Counted from the first letter of the stretch, positions 1 through 12,475 are shown. The stretch is DNA of 64,000 bases from Vibrio sonorensis (GCF_001854765.1 NZ_LJJE01000070.1:1-64000), one strand, 5' to 3'. Program-made: numbers and translations. The notes: generated from the letters alone by a model not told the origin.

Positions 1-22
1 GATAGCAATGCTATCGAAATTA

Positions 23-107
23 TGGTGCGGAAGGAGAGACTTGAACTCTCACACCTTGCGGCGCCAGAACCTAAATCTGGTGCGTCTACCAATTCCGCCA
101 CTTCCGC
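23..107 (-). tRNA. leuW: tRNA-Leu (anticodon TAG)
   Basis: An 85-nt class II tRNA with a long variable arm. The acceptor stem GCGGAAG pairs with CTTCCGC and the CCA end is encoded. The anticodon stem CCAGA/TCTGG encloses loop TTTAGGT, giving anticodon TAG. It lies just downstream of tRNA-Met on the same strand, the metT-leuW order known in E. coli, and is probably cut from the same transcript. Confidence 0.97.
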
Positions 108-144
108 ATCTTTCCTAAAGGCTCTATAACAAAGCACTTAGGAA

Positions 145-221
145 TGGTGGCTACGACGGGATTCGAACCTGTGACCCCATCATTATGAGTGATGTGCTCT
201 AACCAGCTGAGCTACGTAGCC
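145..221 (-). tRNA. metT: tRNA-Met (elongator, anticodon CAT)
   Basis: A 77-nt tRNA with encoded CCA. The acceptor stem GGCTACG/CGTAGCC is fully paired and the anticodon loop reads CTCATAA. The body is nearly identical to E. coli elongator tRNA-Met, and the first acceptor pair is G-C, unlike the mismatched initiator tRNA. It is first in the two-tRNA transcript ending with tRNA-Leu. Confidence 0.96.
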
Positions 222-274
222 ACTTCATAATTTGTTCTCGTTAAGACGTTGCCGTCTTGTTGGGAACGGGGCGC

Positions 275-303
275 ATTATGCGTAGTTGAGTGAGAACCGT
301 CAA
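275..303 (-). promoter_or_regulatory. sigma70 promoter of the tRNA-Met/Leu transcript
   Basis: On the minus strand a -35 TTGACG is separated by 17 bp from a -10 CATAAT, followed at once by a GC-rich discriminator (GCGCCCCG). That combination is typical of stringently controlled stable-RNA promoters. Transcription would start near 268, about 45 nt before tRNA-Met. A small hairpin (AAGACG/CGTCTT, 243-258) lies in the leader. Confidence 0.75.
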
Positions 304-513
304 CAGTTTTTTTGAATAAATCGGGATAAATGACTCGTTCGGTTTCTTTTTAAACAAAGAGGCGTGTTAATCATCGAAAACTGACAAGTTTTTATCAGTA
401 GAAGAGTGAGTTAATTGAAAGAGTGAATGGGATAAACGGCAACCAATATATTGGTAAGACGAGGTTTTTTATCTCTCTTGTTGCCGTTATTACTACACAG
501 AAAAGAACGAGCA
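304..513. other. intergenic region, nothing recognised
   Basis: AT-rich spacer between the tRNA promoter and the ychF terminator. I see no tRNA, convincing reading frame or strong inverted repeat. The one open frame here (from 423, plus) runs into the end of ychF and looks like chance. Confidence 0.5.
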
Positions 514-545
514 ATAAAAAAGAAGCCAGCCCTAAGGCCAGCTTC
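514..545 (-). terminator. Rho-independent terminator after ychF
   Basis: Read on the minus strand, GAAGC..GGC pairs with GCC..GCTTC around a TTAG loop with a symmetric two-base mismatch, followed by a T-rich run. It starts 36 bp past the ychF stop. Confidence 0.75.
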
Positions 546-580
546 ATTTTATCTCTGATGGTCGCGGTTTTATCGACTAT

Positions 581-1672
581 TTACACGTTGAAACGGAAGT
601 GGACAACATCGCCATCTTTTACGATGTAGTCTTTACCTTCTAAACGCCATTTGCCTGCTTCTTTAGCACCGCTTTCACCGTTGTATTGGATAAAGTCATC
701 ATAGCCAACCACTTCCGCACGGATAAAGCCTTTTTCGAAGTCGGTATGGATTTTACCCGCCGCTTGAGGAGCTGTCGCACCAACGGGAATCGTCCAAGCT
801 CTTACTTCTTTTACGCCCGCTGTAAAGTAGGTTTGCAGGGTAAGTAGCTCATAACCAGAGCGGATCACACGGTTAAGACCTGGCTCTTCGATCCCCATAT
901 CAGCAAGGAACTCTTCGCGATCTTCGTCTTCAAGTTCTGCAAGTTCTGACTCGATAGCAGCACATACAGGAACAACAACATTGTTTTCGTTAGCTGCAAA
1001 CTCGCGTACGGCATCGAGATATGGGTTGTCTTCAAAACCATCTTCGTTGACATTAGCGATGTACATGGTTGGTTTCAAAGTCAGGAAGTTAAGGTAACCA
1101 ATTGCCGTTAGTTCTTCTTTGGCAAGCTCTACAGTGCGAGCCATACCGCCTTCTGTAAGAACGGGTAGAAGCTTTTCAAGTACCGTTAGCTCAAATTTTG
1201 CGTCTTTATCGCCGCCTTTTGCCTTTTTCGCATTGCGCTGAATCGCACGCTCACAAGAGTCTAGATCGGCCATCGCTAGTTCGAGGTTAATAACCTCAAT
1301 ATCTTCGATAGGAGATACTTTGCCGGCTACGTGAACAATGTTTTCGTTTTCAAAGCAACGAACCACATGGCCGATAGCATCGGTTTCACGGATGTTAGCT
1401 AGGAACTTGTTACCAAGGCCTTCACCTTTTGAGGCACCAGCAACAAGGCCCGCAATGTCAACAAACTCCATCGTTGTTGGCAAGATCTTCTGCGGGTTTA
1501 CGATAGCTGCTAACGCATCTAGTCGTAAATCTGGCACTGGAACGACACCAGTGTTTGGTTCGATAGTACAGAAAGGGAAGTTGGCGGCTTCGATACCCGC
1601 TTTTGTCAGTGCATTAAATAGTGTTGATTTACCTACGTTTGGCAGACCAACAATGCCACATTTAAAACCCAT
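581..1672 (-). CDS. ychF: YchF/OLA1-family ribosome-associated ATPase
   Basis: 363 aa, the usual YchF length. This Obg-like P-loop NTPase binds ribosomes and hydrolyses ATP rather than GTP. The P-loop GLPNVGKS is at residues 8-15. The base-recognition motif is NVNE instead of the GTPase NKxD, the family hallmark that explains ATP preference, and a TGS domain forms the C-terminal third. The start chosen is the ATG of MGFKCGIVG. An upstream in-frame extension of 20 residues is not conserved and overlaps pth. It is last in the lolB-ispE-prs-pth-ychF run, 10 nt after pth. Confidence 0.97.
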   Translation of the reverse strand: MGFKCGIVGLPNVGKSTLFNALTKAGIEAANFPFCTIEPNTGVVPVPDLRLDALAAIVNPQKILPTTMEFVDIAGLVAGASKGEGLGNKFLANIRETDAIGHVVRCFENENIVHVAGKVSPIEDIEVINLELAMADLDSCERAIQRNAKKAKGGDKDAKFELTVLEKLLPVLTEGGMARTVELAKEELTAIGYLNFLTLKPTMYIANVNEDGFEDNPYLDAVREFAANENNVVVPVCAAIESELAELEDEDREEFLADMGIEEPGLNRVIRSGYELLTLQTYFTAGVKEVRAWTIPVGATAPQAAGKIHTDFEKGFIRAEVVGYDDFIQYNGESGAKEAGKWRLEGKDYIVKDGDVVHFRFNV

Positions 1673-1682
1673 GATAGTAACC

Positions 1683-2273
1683 TTATTCAGCTTTGAACGT
1701 GTGTAAGCGGTTTTGTGCTTTGGATAGACCATCTTTGATCAAGATGTCTAGACAACGAACCGATTCGTCGACGACGGCATCAAGGCACTCTTGCTCTTTT
1801 GCTGGTGCCTTGCCCAGCACAAAACCTGCTACTTTATCTTTGTGCCCCGGATGGCCAATACCGATCCGTAAGCGGTAAAAATCTTTGCTATTTCCCAGTT
1901 TGCTAATGGTGTCTCTTAAACCGTTGTGACCACCATGACCACCGCCTTTCTTAAACTTAGCGACTCCGGGGGGGAGATCCAGCTCATCATGTGCCACCAT
2001 AATTTCTTCGGGCTTAATCTGATAAAACTTCGCTAAGGCTGCAATAGATTTGCCTGACAAGTTCATAAAGGTGGTAGGTATTAGCAAGCGCAAGTCTTGG
2101 CCATTCATCATTATGCGGCCAGTACGACCAAAAAACTTCGCTTCGTTTTTCATCGTAATGTTATGTACTCGTGCAAGCTCTTCGACAACCCATTCACCAG
2201 CGTTGTGGCGAGTTCTCGCATACTCTGGACCGGGGTTAGCCAATCCAACCAGCAATTTAATCTCTTGGCTCAA
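1683..2273 (-). CDS. pth: peptidyl-tRNA hydrolase
   Basis: 196 aa. The enzyme frees tRNA from peptidyl-tRNA that has dropped off ribosomes. The catalytic histidine lies in [12 protein letters not shown] (residue about 23) and the active-site aspartate in [10 protein letters not shown]. The glycine-rich [13 protein letters not shown] segment, also part of the fold, is intact. The only in-frame start matching the family N-terminus ([15 protein letters not shown]) is a TTG with a purine-rich GAGAGAG sequence just upstream, so translation initiation may be weak. The pth-ychF pairing is classical. Confidence 0.96.
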   Translation of the reverse strand: MSQEIKLLVGLANPGPEYARTRHNAGEWVVEELARVHNITMKNEAKFFGRTGRIMMNGQDLRLLIPTTFMNLSGKSIAALAKFYQIKPEEIMVAHDELDLPPGVAKFKKGGGHGGHNGLRDTISKLGNSKDFYRLRIGIGHPGHKDKVAGFVLGKAPAKEQECLDAVVDESVRCLDILIKDGLSKAQNRLHTFKAE

Positions 2274-2379
2274 GGTAGGCTCTCTCTGGAAATTTTAAAG
2301 CGCCGTATCATATCACAATAATATGCAGCCAAGTAGCCTTGGGATTTGGCTTTATCGCGAATTAGATTTTGGCAGGGGA

Positions 2380-2412
2380 GAAAAACAAAAAAGCGCCTCA
2401 ATTGAGACGCTT
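2380..2412 (-). terminator. Rho-independent terminator after prs
   Basis: On the minus strand AAGCG, a mismatch and CTCAATTGAG, then CGCTT form a hairpin followed by TTTTTTGTTTTT. It separates prs from pth-ychF, which probably also have their own promoter. Confidence 0.75.
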
Positions 2413-2434
2413 CCACTCTAAAACTCGTCGATGT

Positions 2435-3379
2435 TTAGTTGAACATCGCCGAAATAGATTCTTCGTTGCTGATACGACGGATCGCTTCAGCCAGCATGCG
2501 AGATAGGCTCAAGCAAGTTACCTTACCGGTATCCAGCATTTCTTGAGGAAGAGTAATAGAGTCAGTGACAATCACTTGGTCAAGAACTGAGTTGCCGATG
2601 TTTGATGCGGCATTGCCTGAGAAAACAGCGTGCGTAGCATAAGCAAATACGCGTTTTGCACCGCGCTCTTTTAGAGCTTCTGCTGCTTTACACAGAGTGC
2701 CACCTGTATCGATCATGTCATCAACGATAACGCAGTCGCGACCTTCAACATCTCCGATTAGGTTCATTACCTCAGAAACGTTAGCGCGTGGGCGACGTTT
2801 ATCAACGATAGCAATATCGATATCACCTAGTGCTTTTGCTGTAGCGCGAGCGCGTACAACACCACCTAGGTCAGGAGAAACCACGACAGGGTTATCTAGG
2901 CCACGCTGCTCCATGTCTTCAAGAAGCACTGGTGTACCGAAGATGTTGTCAACAGGAACATCAAAGAAGCCTTGGATTTGTTCTGCGTGAAGGTCGATGG
3001 TTAGAACGCGGTCTACACCAACGTTAGACAAGAAGTCAGCAACAACTTTTGCTGTAATTGGCACACGCGCAGAACGTACACGACGGTCTTGACGGGCATA
3101 GCCAAAGTAAGGAATAACTGCAGTAATACGGCCAGCAGAAGCGCGGCGCATTGCGTCAATCATAACGACCAATTCCATTAGGTTGTCGTTAGTTGGCGCA
3201 CAAGTGGATTGAATGATGAACACATCACTACCACGTACGTTTTCGTTGATCTGTACAGCGACTTCGCCATCTGAAAAACGAGAAACAGTTGCATCGCCAA
3301 GAGAAATGTAAAGACGGTCAGCAATACGTTGGGCTAGTTCAGGCGTAGCGTTACCAGCAAATAGCTTCATATCAGGCAC
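2435..3379 (-). CDS. prs: ribose-phosphate pyrophosphokinase (PRPP synthetase)
   Basis: 314 aa, nearly identical through most of its length to E. coli Prs (315 aa). It makes PRPP from ribose-5-phosphate and ATP for nucleotide, histidine, tryptophan and NAD synthesis. The PRPP-binding loop [10 protein letters not shown] is near residue 220 and the catalytic flexible loop KRRPRANV near 194. The start is GTG, as in E. coli, giving [10 protein letters not shown]. It follows ispE by 28 nt, the conserved lolB-ispE-prs order. Confidence 0.98.
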   Translation of the reverse strand: MPDMKLFAGNATPELAQRIADRLYISLGDATVSRFSDGEVAVQINENVRGSDVFIIQSTCAPTNDNLMELVVMIDAMRRASAGRITAVIPYFGYARQDRRVRSARVPITAKVVADFLSNVGVDRVLTIDLHAEQIQGFFDVPVDNIFGTPVLLEDMEQRGLDNPVVVSPDLGGVVRARATAKALGDIDIAIVDKRRPRANVSEVMNLIGDVEGRDCVIVDDMIDTGGTLCKAAEALKERGAKRVFAYATHAVFSGNAASNIGNSVLDQVIVTDSITLPQEMLDTGKVTCLSLSRMLAEAIRRISNEESISAMFN

Positions 3380-3407
3380 GGTGGAAACCTCGGGGTTGCG
3401 TCCAGTT

Positions 3408-4280
3408 TTAGATAGATAAATTGTAGGCTAAGTTGTACTTAGCAAGTGTCTCAAATAACGGAGACGTATTTTTCCCTTGGGTCACAAAAGCTGAAACCTC
3501 TTCGGGCAAACGGTCAAACACAGATAATGCGTCTTGATAAGAAGAAAACTCAGCAAAAACACAGGATCCTGTGCCCGTCAATCTTGACGGCGCGTATTGT
3601 AGCAGCCAAGAAAGTTGCTTATCAACCTCTGGGTAGAGCATTCGTACGATTTTTTCGCAATCGTTTTCGTATGGTGTGTTCATAAGCGTTGACAGAGCTC
3701 GTTTTGGCGAGCTTCTATGCAAATCTGGATGATTAAAGATTTCTGCGGTCGCTATCGCAACATTCGGACGTACAACCAAATACCATTTTTCTTCTGGCTC
3801 TGCTCGATGGAGTTCTTCGCCAACCCCTTGTGCAAAAGCGGCATAACCTCGGGTAAATACGGGGACGTCCGCACCGAGATTAAGGCCGATATCGGCAATT
3901 TGGTCTTCCGATAACCCCAACTTCCACAAAAAGTTAAGGGCCACTAATACTGTCGCAGCATTTGAAGAGCCGCCACCAATCCCGCCGCCCATTGGCAATT
4001 TTTTGTCAATGTGTATGTCAGCGCCATACTCAGCGTCGGCAAAAGGTTTTAAAGCCATAGCCGCTTTGTAAATCAGGTTGTCTTCTGTTGATACACCCTC
4101 TAAGTCTGGGCTCAGGGTAATTTGACCTGTTTGATTGGCGGTTATACTGATCTCGTCGCCTTGTTCAATAAACTGAAAAAGCGTTTGCAACTCGTGGTAG
4201 CCATTGGCTCTTCTTCCGGTGATGTAAAGGAATAGATTGAGCTTGGCAGGAGAGGGCCATTGGGTGGTATCAGTGATCAT
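3408..4280 (-). CDS. ispE: 4-diphosphocytidyl-2-C-methyl-D-erythritol kinase
   Basis: 290 aa. This GHMP-family kinase phosphorylates CDP-methylerythritol in the MEP pathway of isoprenoid synthesis. The GHMP signature [17 protein letters not shown] is near residue 100, and the N-terminal substrate-binding block [17 protein letters not shown] is intact. The start chosen is the ATG overlapping the lolB stop as ATGA, which fits translational coupling. An upstream ATG at 4292 would add four residues. Convergence of the family N-terminus favours 4280. Confidence 0.97.
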   Translation of the reverse strand: MITDTTQWPSPAKLNLFLYITGRRANGYHELQTLFQFIEQGDEISITANQTGQITLSPDLEGVSTEDNLIYKAAMALKPFADAEYGADIHIDKKLPMGGGIGGGSSNAATVLVALNFLWKLGLSEDQIADIGLNLGADVPVFTRGYAAFAQGVGEELHRAEPEEKWYLVVRPNVAIATAEIFNHPDLHRSSPKRALSTLMNTPYENDCEKIVRMLYPEVDKQLSWLLQYAPSRLTGTGSCVFAEFSSYQDALSVFDRLPEEVSAFVTQGKNTSPLFETLAKYNLAYNLSI

Positions 4281-4894
4281 TGGTACAGCCATTTGGAAAT
4301 TACAATATTAATTTTAGTGTCTTGGTGTTCTAACCTTAGCTTAGAGGGCAAAGGTAATGGGAAACCTTGGTGATTGTGGTCTCGATAAGATAAAAAGTTG
4401 AGTTTCCACTTTTGTCCGCTGATCTGTTTTTCTAAGGATTGCAGAGTGTTAGTGTCATTGAGCACATAGGTTTTTGCTCCGCTAGGTTTACCCAACAACC
4501 AATCACTGAGTGGCTCGATGGGGATCATCAGTCCAGTTAACTGGTAGATAAGGACCTGAGCGTCGCGGTCCTTGATTATGTCACCCTCGTAAGTTTCGAC
4601 TTCGGCACCGCTAGGAGAAAGATTGAGTTTTAATACGGTTTGTCCAAGAAAAGTGGTTAGGCGCAGCTCTGAACCATCTTGGCTGTGTTGCCACTGAAAG
4701 TTCAACGACTCTCTCTGCTGTGGAGAAATGTAGCCAATTTTGCCAAAAGCTTGATATTCAGAGATAGATGCTAATCTTTGTTGGTGTAAGTCGAATTCGA
4801 CATTGGTAAAGCTGTCAGGCGTAGTAGAACAACCAGATAGAAAAACCAGTATGGCGACAAAAAAAGAAACCTGACGAAAACTTGTTTGTAACAT
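4277..4894 (-). CDS. lolB: outer-membrane lipoprotein insertion receptor LolB
   Basis: 205 aa. LolB accepts lipoproteins from periplasmic LolA and inserts them in the outer membrane. The signal peptide ends in lipobox LSGC, with the lipidated Cys at residue 22. The mature part shows the LolB pattern ([16 protein letters not shown], then [11 protein letters not shown]). The start at the ATG of MLQTSFRQ gives a normal lipoprotein signal. A TTG six codons upstream is possible. It is first in the ispE-prs transcript and divergent from hemA. Confidence 0.94.
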   Translation of the reverse strand: MLQTSFRQVSFFVAILVFLSGCSTTPDSFTNVEFDLHQQRLASISEYQAFGKIGYISPQQRESLNFQWQHSQDGSELRLTTFLGQTVLKLNLSPSGAEVETYEGDIIKDRDAQVLIYQLTGLMIPIEPLSDWLLGKPSGAKTYVLNDTNTLQSLEKQISGQKWKLNFLSYRDHNHQGFPLPLPSKLRLEHQDTKINIVISKWLYQ

Positions 4895-5056
4895 TGCTGT
4901 AAAAACATCCAATCTGACCGCAGAAGTGGGATAACTATATCATTGAAATCACGAAGTAAGGAAAACATATCCTTAATACCCTTTTAATAACTTGGGGCAT
5001 CAAGTAAAATTCCGTCCCTGTTACATCAATCATCTAAAATTGAGAATCGTTTATAC

Positions 5057-6313
5057 ATGTCTCTGCTCGCTATTGGCATCAATCACAATACAGCATCGGT
5101 CGAATTGCGAGAAAAAGTCGCGTTTGGACCTGATAAGCTGCCCAATGCTTTGCAGCAACTTTGTGAAAGCCAAAATGTTAACGGCAGCGTGATTCTCTCT
5201 ACTTGTAATCGCACCGAAATTTATTGCGATGTTAAACCTTCTGGCAAGAGTAAGGTGATCGATTGGCTGACTCAGTTTCATCAAGTGACTCCAGAGGAGC
5301 TCAAACCAAGCCTCTATATATATGAAGAACAAGCAGCGATCCGTCACTTAATGCGAGTGTCTTGCGGTCTTGACTCTTTGGTATTGGGTGAGCCTCAAAT
5401 TCTTGGACAAGTGAAGCAAGCCTATACCGACTCAAGAGACCACAAGTCTGTTGATGCTGCGATGGAGAAGTTGTTCCAGAAAGCCTTCTCTGTCGCGAAA
5501 CGCGTAAGGACGGAAACGGATATTGGTGGCAATGCCGTATCGGTTGCCTACGCGGCTTGTACACTAGCTAAGCATATCTTCGAGTCTTTAGAGTCCTCGA
5601 CAGTGCTTTTAGTGGGAGCGGGTGAAACCATAGAGTTAGTGGCTAAACACCTATCAGCCAATGGGTGTCACAAGATGATTGTCGCGAATCGCACCCGCGA
5701 ACGAGCGTTAGGATTAGCTGAGGAGTTTAGCGCTGAAGTCATTAGTTTAAGCGAAATTCCTCAACACTTACCAAGAGCAGATATAGTGATCAGCTCGACA
5801 GCAAGCCCACTGCCTATTATCGGTAAAGGCATGGTTGAAACGGCGTTAAAAAAACGTCGAAACCAGCCTGTCTTAATGGTCGATATTGCAGTTCCAAGAG
5901 ACATAGAATCTCAGGTTAGTGAACTGGATGATGCTTATCTGTATACCGTGGATGATTTACAAACCATAGTAGATAGCAATATCGAGCAGCGAAAAGTAGA
6001 AGCAATCCAAGCAGAAGCGATTGTTAGCGAAGAAAGTGCATCCTTTATGAGTTGGATGCGCTCATTGCAAGCGGTTGATAGTATTCGAGAGTATCGAAAT
6101 AGCGCTAATGAAGTGAGAGAAGACCTCTTGCAAAAAAGCATTCAGTCATTAGCAACAGGCGCAGATCCAGAAAAAGTGTTGTTGGAGCTTAGCAATAAGC
6201 TGACCAACAAGCTGATTCATACGCCAACAAGAGCTTTGCAATCTGCCGCCGAACAAGGTGAACCTGCTAAACTTGCCGTCATCAGACAAACATTGGGTCT
6301 AGAAGACTCTTAA
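5057..6313 (+). CDS. hemA: glutamyl-tRNA reductase
   Basis: 418 aa, full length. It catalyses the NADPH-dependent reduction of Glu-tRNA to glutamate-1-semialdehyde, the first step of C5 haem synthesis. The catalytic cysteine is in STCNRTEIY near residue 50. A Rossmann-like segment [17 protein letters not shown] lies near 180, and a helical dimerisation tail follows. It heads the hemA-prfA-prmC-sirB2-sirB1-kdsA run and is divergent from lolB. Confidence 0.97.
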   Translation: MSLLAIGINHNTASVELREKVAFGPDKLPNALQQLCESQNVNGSVILSTCNRTEIYCDVKPSGKSKVIDWLTQFHQVTPEELKPSLYIYEEQAAIRHLMRVSCGLDSLVLGEPQILGQVKQAYTDSRDHKSVDAAMEKLFQKAFSVAKRVRTETDIGGNAVSVAYAACTLAKHIFESLESSTVLLVGAGETIELVAKHLSANGCHKMIVANRTRERALGLAEEFSAEVISLSEIPQHLPRADIVISSTASPLPIIGKGMVETALKKRRNQPVLMVDIAVPRDIESQVSELDDAYLYTVDDLQTIVDSNIEQRKVEAIQAEAIVSEESASFMSWMRSLQAVDSIREYRNSANEVREDLLQKSIQSLATGADPEKVLLELSNKLTNKLIHTPTRALQSAAEQGEPAKLAVIRQTLGLEDS

Positions 6314-6339
6314 TTGAATTAAATCCGAGTTATTAAACT

Positions 6340-7428
6340 ATGAAAGCCTCCATTTTAACTAAGCTAGAAACGCTGGTAGAGCGTTACGAAGAAGTACAAC
6401 ATTTACTGGGTGACCCGGATATTATCAATGACCAAGATCGTTTCCGTGCATTATCTCGCGAGTATTCTCAGCTAGAAGAAGTCACCAAGTGCTTCCAGTC
6501 TTATCAGCAAGCTCAAGAGGATCTTGTTGCCGCTGAAGAGATGGCAAAAGAAGACGATGAAGAGATGCGCGAAATGGCGCTTGAAGAGATCAAAGAAGCG
6601 AAATCAAGTATTGAAAGCCTAACCGATGAACTTCAAATTCTTTTACTTCCAAAAGATCCTAATGATGATCGCAACTGTTTCTTAGAGATTCGCGCAGGCG
6701 CCGGTGGCGACGAAGCGGGTATCTTTGCTGGGGATCTGTTCCGCATGTACAGTCGTTATGCAGAAAAACAGGGCTGGCGTATTGAAGTGATGTCTGCCAA
6801 CGAATCAGAACACGGCGGTTACAAAGAGATGATTGCCAAAGTTAATGGCGATGGAGCTTACGGCGTACTTAAATTTGAGTCTGGTGGTCACCGCGTACAG
6901 CGCGTACCAGCGACCGAATCTCAGGGCCGAGTTCATACTTCTGCGTGTACCGTAGCTGTGATGCCGGAAATTCCTGAAGCGGAAATCCCAGAAATTAAAG
7001 CTGGCGACCTTAAAATTGACACCTTCCGCGCTTCGGGTGCTGGTGGTCAGCACGTTAACACGACCGACTCTGCTATCCGAATCACTCACTTGCCAACAGG
7101 CACAGTAGTAGAGTGTCAGGATGAGCGTTCTCAGCATAAGAACAAAGCCAAGGCTATGTCTGTCCTAGCTGCGCGTATTATTCAAGCAGAAGAGGCGAAA
7201 CGCGCTGCGGAAGAGTCTGATACACGTCGTAACCTATTGGGTTCGGGAGATCGAAGCGACCGTATCCGTACCTATAACTATCCGCAAGGCCGCGTGTCAG
7301 ATCACCGAATTAACCTGACAATTTACCGCCTAAACGAAGTCATGGAAGGTGATCTACAAAGCTTAGTTGATCCAGTGATACAGGAGCACCAAGCCGATCA
7401 GCTAGCCGCACTGGCCGAGTCAAACTAA
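6340..7428 (+). CDS. prfA: peptide chain release factor 1
   Basis: 362 aa. RF1 terminates translation at UAA and UAG. The GGQ motif (GAGGQHVN) near residue 235 reaches the peptidyl-transferase centre. The codon-reading region shows PATESQGR, where PAT is the RF1 tripeptide. It lies 26 nt after hemA and 3 nt before prmC, whose product methylates the GGQ glutamine. Confidence 0.98.
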   Translation: MKASILTKLETLVERYEEVQHLLGDPDIINDQDRFRALSREYSQLEEVTKCFQSYQQAQEDLVAAEEMAKEDDEEMREMALEEIKEAKSSIESLTDELQILLLPKDPNDDRNCFLEIRAGAGGDEAGIFAGDLFRMYSRYAEKQGWRIEVMSANESEHGGYKEMIAKVNGDGAYGVLKFESGGHRVQRVPATESQGRVHTSACTVAVMPEIPEAEIPEIKAGDLKIDTFRASGAGGQHVNTTDSAIRITHLPTGTVVECQDERSQHKNKAKAMSVLAARIIQAEEAKRAAEESDTRRNLLGSGDRSDRIRTYNYPQGRVSDHRINLTIYRLNEVMEGDLQSLVDPVIQEHQADQLAALAESN

Positions 7429-7431
7429 TCT

Positions 7432-8289
7432 ATGATCAAGCAGCAACGGGTTGACCTCATCATTAAGGAGGTCACTCAAAGGCTTGAATTGAGCGGCAGT
7501 GAGTCGCCAGCGTTAGACGCTGCGGTCTTGCTTTGCCACGTGTTAGACAAGCCGCGTTCATTTGTATACACCTGGCCCGATAAAACACTTTGCGAAGAGC
7601 AAATCATCGCCTTAGATATACAAGTCGCTCGTCGTGAGAAAGGTGAACCCATCGCCTACATCACCGGAGAGCGAGAGTTTTGGTCGCTGCCACTAAAGGT
7701 TTCTCCAACGACCTTGATACCGCGACCAGATACCGAAAGGCTAGTCGAGCTGGCGTTGGATAAAGCGCCGGAAACGTCAGGTGATATCTTAGATCTAGGT
7801 ACTGGAACAGGTGCCATTGCCTTAGCGTTAGCCACTGAGTTGCCAGATAGAAAGGTTCTCGGTGTCGATTTAAAACCAGAAGCACAGGCATTGGCCTCGG
7901 AGAATGCTTCGCGCTTGGGTATCTCGAATGCTCGTTTCCTGTCTGGTAGTTGGTTTGAACCTATTACGGATGGTACGAAGTTTGCACTAATTGTATCCAA
8001 CCCACCGTATATTGACGCTAACGATCCCCATTTGGAAGCGGGGGACGTTAGATTTGAACCAAGTAGTGCACTGGTTGCCAAAGACAACGGGTTGGCAGAT
8101 ATAAGAACGATTACCGAACAGGCCAAGCGCTTTCTCAAACAGAGTGGCTGGTTGTTGTTCGAACACGGTTTCGAACAGGGCAGCGACGTGAGAGCAATAC
8201 TGCTTGAACAGGGCTATGAGCGAGTTTCGACAGAAAAAGATTATGGAGGTAACGACCGAGTCACCATGGGTCGTTTTTCACAACAATAA
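7432..8289 (+). CDS. prmC: release factor glutamine N5-methyltransferase
   Basis: 285 aa. PrmC methylates the glutamine of the GGQ motif in RF1 and RF2 using S-adenosylmethionine. The SAM-binding motif I reads ILDLGTGTGAIALAL, and the catalytic NPPY (VSNPPYID) holds the substrate glutamine. The N-terminal helical domain that contacts RF1 is present. It starts 3 nt after prfA, so co-expression with its substrate is likely. Confidence 0.97.
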   Translation: MIKQQRVDLIIKEVTQRLELSGSESPALDAAVLLCHVLDKPRSFVYTWPDKTLCEEQIIALDIQVARREKGEPIAYITGEREFWSLPLKVSPTTLIPRPDTERLVELALDKAPETSGDILDLGTGTGAIALALATELPDRKVLGVDLKPEAQALASENASRLGISNARFLSGSWFEPITDGTKFALIVSNPPYIDANDPHLEAGDVRFEPSSALVAKDNGLADIRTITEQAKRFLKQSGWLLFEHGFEQGSDVRAILLEQGYERVSTEKDYGGNDRVTMGRFSQQ

Positions 8290-8304
8290 TAAGAGAGAAG
8301 AGTA

Positions 8305-8688
8305 ATGTACGAAGGGTTGAAGCACTTTCATTTATTAACCATTGCGCTAAGCGCCACTTTACTGTCGGTGCGATATGCCTTGATGATGGCGAACTCATCG
8401 CTGTTAGAGAAAAAGTTTCTAAAGGTTTTCCCTCATATTAATGATACCTTTTTACTTTTATCAGGGATCGCGTTGGTATTTTACACCGGATTTATTCCGT
8501 TTACTCCTGCAGCGCCTTGGTTAACTGAGAAGATTACATGCATTCTGGCTTACATCGCTTTGGGCTTTTTTGCTTTAAAACTCGGTCGTAACAAACTGCT
8601 TCGTACATTTTCATTTTTTGGCGCACTTGGTTGGTTGGCGATGGCGGGTAAAGTAGCCGTCACGAAAATACCAATGTTTATAGGTTGA
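8305..8688 (+). CDS. sirB2: SirB2-family membrane protein
   Basis: 127 aa, with four predicted membrane helices (about 7-27, 45-65, 76-92 and 103-120). It belongs to the SirB2/YchQ family, named in enterobacteria for an invasion-regulator locus but of unsettled function. The start ATG follows a GAGAGAAGAG ribosome-binding region. It lies between prmC and sirB1, the same position as in E. coli (prmC-ychQ-ychA-kdsA). Confidence 0.9.
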   Translation: MYEGLKHFHLLTIALSATLLSVRYALMMANSSLLEKKFLKVFPHINDTFLLLSGIALVFYTGFIPFTPAAPWLTEKITCILAYIALGFFALKLGRNKLLRTFSFFGALGWLAMAGKVAVTKIPMFIG

Positions 8689-8704
8689 GTTAAGGGTAGT
8701 GGTA

Positions 8705-10391
<1,687 letters not shown>

Positions 10392-10410
10392 TACTAAGCT
10401 AACCGCTAAA

Positions 10411-10436
10411 TTGCCGCCTCTTTGGCGGCAATTTTT
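10411..10436 (+). terminator. Rho-independent terminator after kdsA
   Basis: TTGCCGCC pairs with GGCGGCAA around TCTTT, followed by TTTTTT. It closes the hemA-kdsA transcript. Confidence 0.92.
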
Positions 10437-10437
10437 T

Positions 10438-10813
10438 AGCTGATAAAAACACATTAACCCCTAGTGTTGAAGCAACGATTTCGTTCTCAAATTTTATTTT
10501 CCCTTATTGTTACAGCCAAACAATTGCTTGTGACTTCTCGTCTATCTGTTTGAAAGTACTGTCTTTTAAATAATCAAAAAACCATCAATTAAGTGATCTC
10601 ATCTACATAAAGATGAAATTACCGTATGGTTAATTAATTGGTAATTTAAACTGTGTCATGTTTTAGAGGTCGTGGCATATCTCACCGATCCCAGTTTGCA
10701 TTTGACTGAAGTGCCCACTCTAAATCCGTCGCCGTTACTCCAACTTCCGCAAACTGGAAATGAGTAGACTACAATTCAAAGCAGTGGAACTGATAAGTTC
10801 GAAAGGTATTCCA
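10438..10813. other. nutA upstream region, no certain site
   Basis: A 376-bp AT-rich region holding the nutA promoter. I see no convincing CRP, PhoB or Fur site. A CRP-like CGTGG-N6-TCACC near 10671 matches only loosely. In-frame codons from 10760 precede the preferred nutA start. Confidence 0.45.
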
Positions 10814-12475
10814 ATGAAGCAATGTCTAATAGTAAAAACCGTACTTAGCGCAGCAATTGTCGCCTCTATGGCAGGTTGTGCTACCCAGTCAGGCCCAGAA
10901 TGGGAGCCCAACACTACATATCAACTGACCGTTCTGCATACCAATGATCACCATGGCCGTTTTTGGCAAAACAAGTACGGTGAGTACGGGATGGCCGCAC
11001 GTAAAACTCTGATTGATGAATTGCGATCAGAGATTCGTGCAGAAGGTGGCAGTGTGTTGTTGCTTTCTGGTGGCGATATTAATACTGGTGTTCCAGAATC
11101 CGATCTTCAAGATGCAGAGCCGGACTTTAAAGGAATGAGCAAAATTGGTTACGACGCGATGGCGCTAGGTAATCATGAGTTTGATAACCCGCTAGAAGTT
11201 CTAGAGCAGCAAATTGAATGGGCTAATTTCCCTATGCTGTCTGCCAATATTTATGATAAAGAAACGGGCGAGCGTATGTTCCAAGCCTATGAGATCTTTA
11301 TGAAGCAGGGGATCAAAATTGCAGTCATTGGCTTAACAACCGAAGATACGGCGAAGATAGGCAACCCGGAGTTTATTGGTAGCATTGATTTTGTCGATCC
11401 AAAAGTAGAAGCGAAAAAACTTATCGCGGAATTAGAAGAGACGGAAAGGCCAGACCTCATTTTTGCCGTTACCCATATGGGCCACTATGAAGATGGAAAG
11501 CGCGGAATCAATGCGCCGGGTGACGTAGCTTTGGCTCGCTATTTAGATGAAGGTGCCTTAGATATGATAGTGGGTGGTCACTCACAAGAACCCGTATGTA
11601 TGGAAGCGCCTAATGTAGTAAAGAAAAACTTTAGACCTAGTGATGAATGTAAGCCAGATATGCAAAATGGGACTTACATAGTACAAGCCCACGAGTGGGG
11701 AAAATACGTCGGTCGCGCTGATTACGAGTTCCGCAACGGCGAACTTACTATGGTGAGCTATGACCTGATCCCAGTAAACTTGAAAAAGAAAGTCAAAGTA
11801 GATGGGCAGAGCAAGCGTGTTCTCATCGAAGATGAAATTGCTCAAGACAAAGAGTTACTGGAGTTTCTACGACCTTTCCAAGAAAAAGGTCAAGCGCAGC
11901 TTAACGTAAAAATCTCTGAAACAAACGGCAAGCTAGAGGGAGATAGAAACGTCGTGCGATTCCAGCAAACGAATCTAGGTCGCCTTATTGCCACAGCACA
12001 TATGGAAAGAGCGAAAGCCGATTTTGCGGTAATGAATTCAGGTGGTGTACGCGATTCAATTGAAGGCGGCGACGTGACATACAAAGACGTACTGACAGTC
12101 CAACCTTTTGCCAATATTCTTACCTATACGGATATGTCCGGTCAGGAAGTGATAGATTATCTAAATGTGGTTGCGACTAAACCTGTCGACTCAGGAGCTT
12201 ATGCCCAGTTTGCTGGTATTTCAATGACGGTAGAAAACGGCGAAGTCTCAAACGTATTTATTAGCGGTAAGCAATTGCGCCTTGATGAGACTTATCGATT
12301 TACCGTGCCGAGCTATAATGCGGCTGGTGGAGACGGCTATCCTAAATTAACGGGTCATCCGGGACACGTTAATACAGGTTTTGTTGATGCTGAAGTATTG
12401 AAAGAATACTTAGAGTCAAATAGCCCGCTAGATGTTAATCGTTACGCACCTTCTGGCGAAATTCTTTACAAGTAA
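10814..12475 (+). CDS. nutA: 5'-nucleotidase lipoprotein NutA
   Basis: 553 aa. A UshA/NutA-type enzyme that removes phosphate from extracellular nucleotides so nucleosides can be taken up. Lipobox SMAGC places the lipidated Cys at residue 22, fitting the Vibrio membrane-bound NutA rather than the soluble UshA of enterobacteria. Metallophosphatase motifs are HTNDHHGR, GGDINTG, LGNHEFD and VGGHSQ. The C-terminal nucleotide-binding domain shows NSGGVRDSI and YNAAGGDGYP. The start is the ATG of MKQCLIVKT. The frame extends 18 codons upstream without a good signal sequence. Confidence 0.95.
   Translation: MKQCLIVKTVLSAAIVASMAGCATQSGPEWEPNTTYQLTVLHTNDHHGRFWQNKYGEYGMAARKTLIDELRSEIRAEGGSVLLLSGGDINTGVPESDLQDAEPDFKGMSKIGYDAMALGNHEFDNPLEVLEQQIEWANFPMLSANIYDKETGERMFQAYEIFMKQGIKIAVIGLTTEDTAKIGNPEFIGSIDFVDPKVEAKKLIAELEETERPDLIFAVTHMGHYEDGKRGINAPGDVALARYLDEGALDMIVGGHSQEPVCMEAPNVVKKNFRPSDECKPDMQNGTYIVQAHEWGKYVGRADYEFRNGELTMVSYDLIPVNLKKKVKVDGQSKRVLIEDEIAQDKELLEFLRPFQEKGQAQLNVKISETNGKLEGDRNVVRFQQTNLGRLIATAHMERAKADFAVMNSGGVRDSIEGGDVTYKDVLTVQPFANILTYTDMSGQEVIDYLNVVATKPVDSGAYAQFAGISMTVENGEVSNVFISGKQLRLDETYRFTVPSYNAAGGDGYPKLTGHPGHVNTGFVDAEVLKEYLESNSPLDVNRYAPSGEILYK

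Noticed and set aside
145..221. tRNA-Met as initiator or tRNA-Ile2
   Set aside because: First pair is G-C and the body matches elongator tRNA-Met, not initiator or Ile2 (k2C) tRNA.
7656..8138. 160-codon minus-strand frame opposite prmC
   Set aside because: prmC is a conserved protein on the other strand with all motifs; the opposite frame has no ribosome-binding site or recognisable domain.
10660..10690. CRP site upstream of nutA
   Set aside because: CGTGG-N6-TCACC differs at three of ten informative positions.
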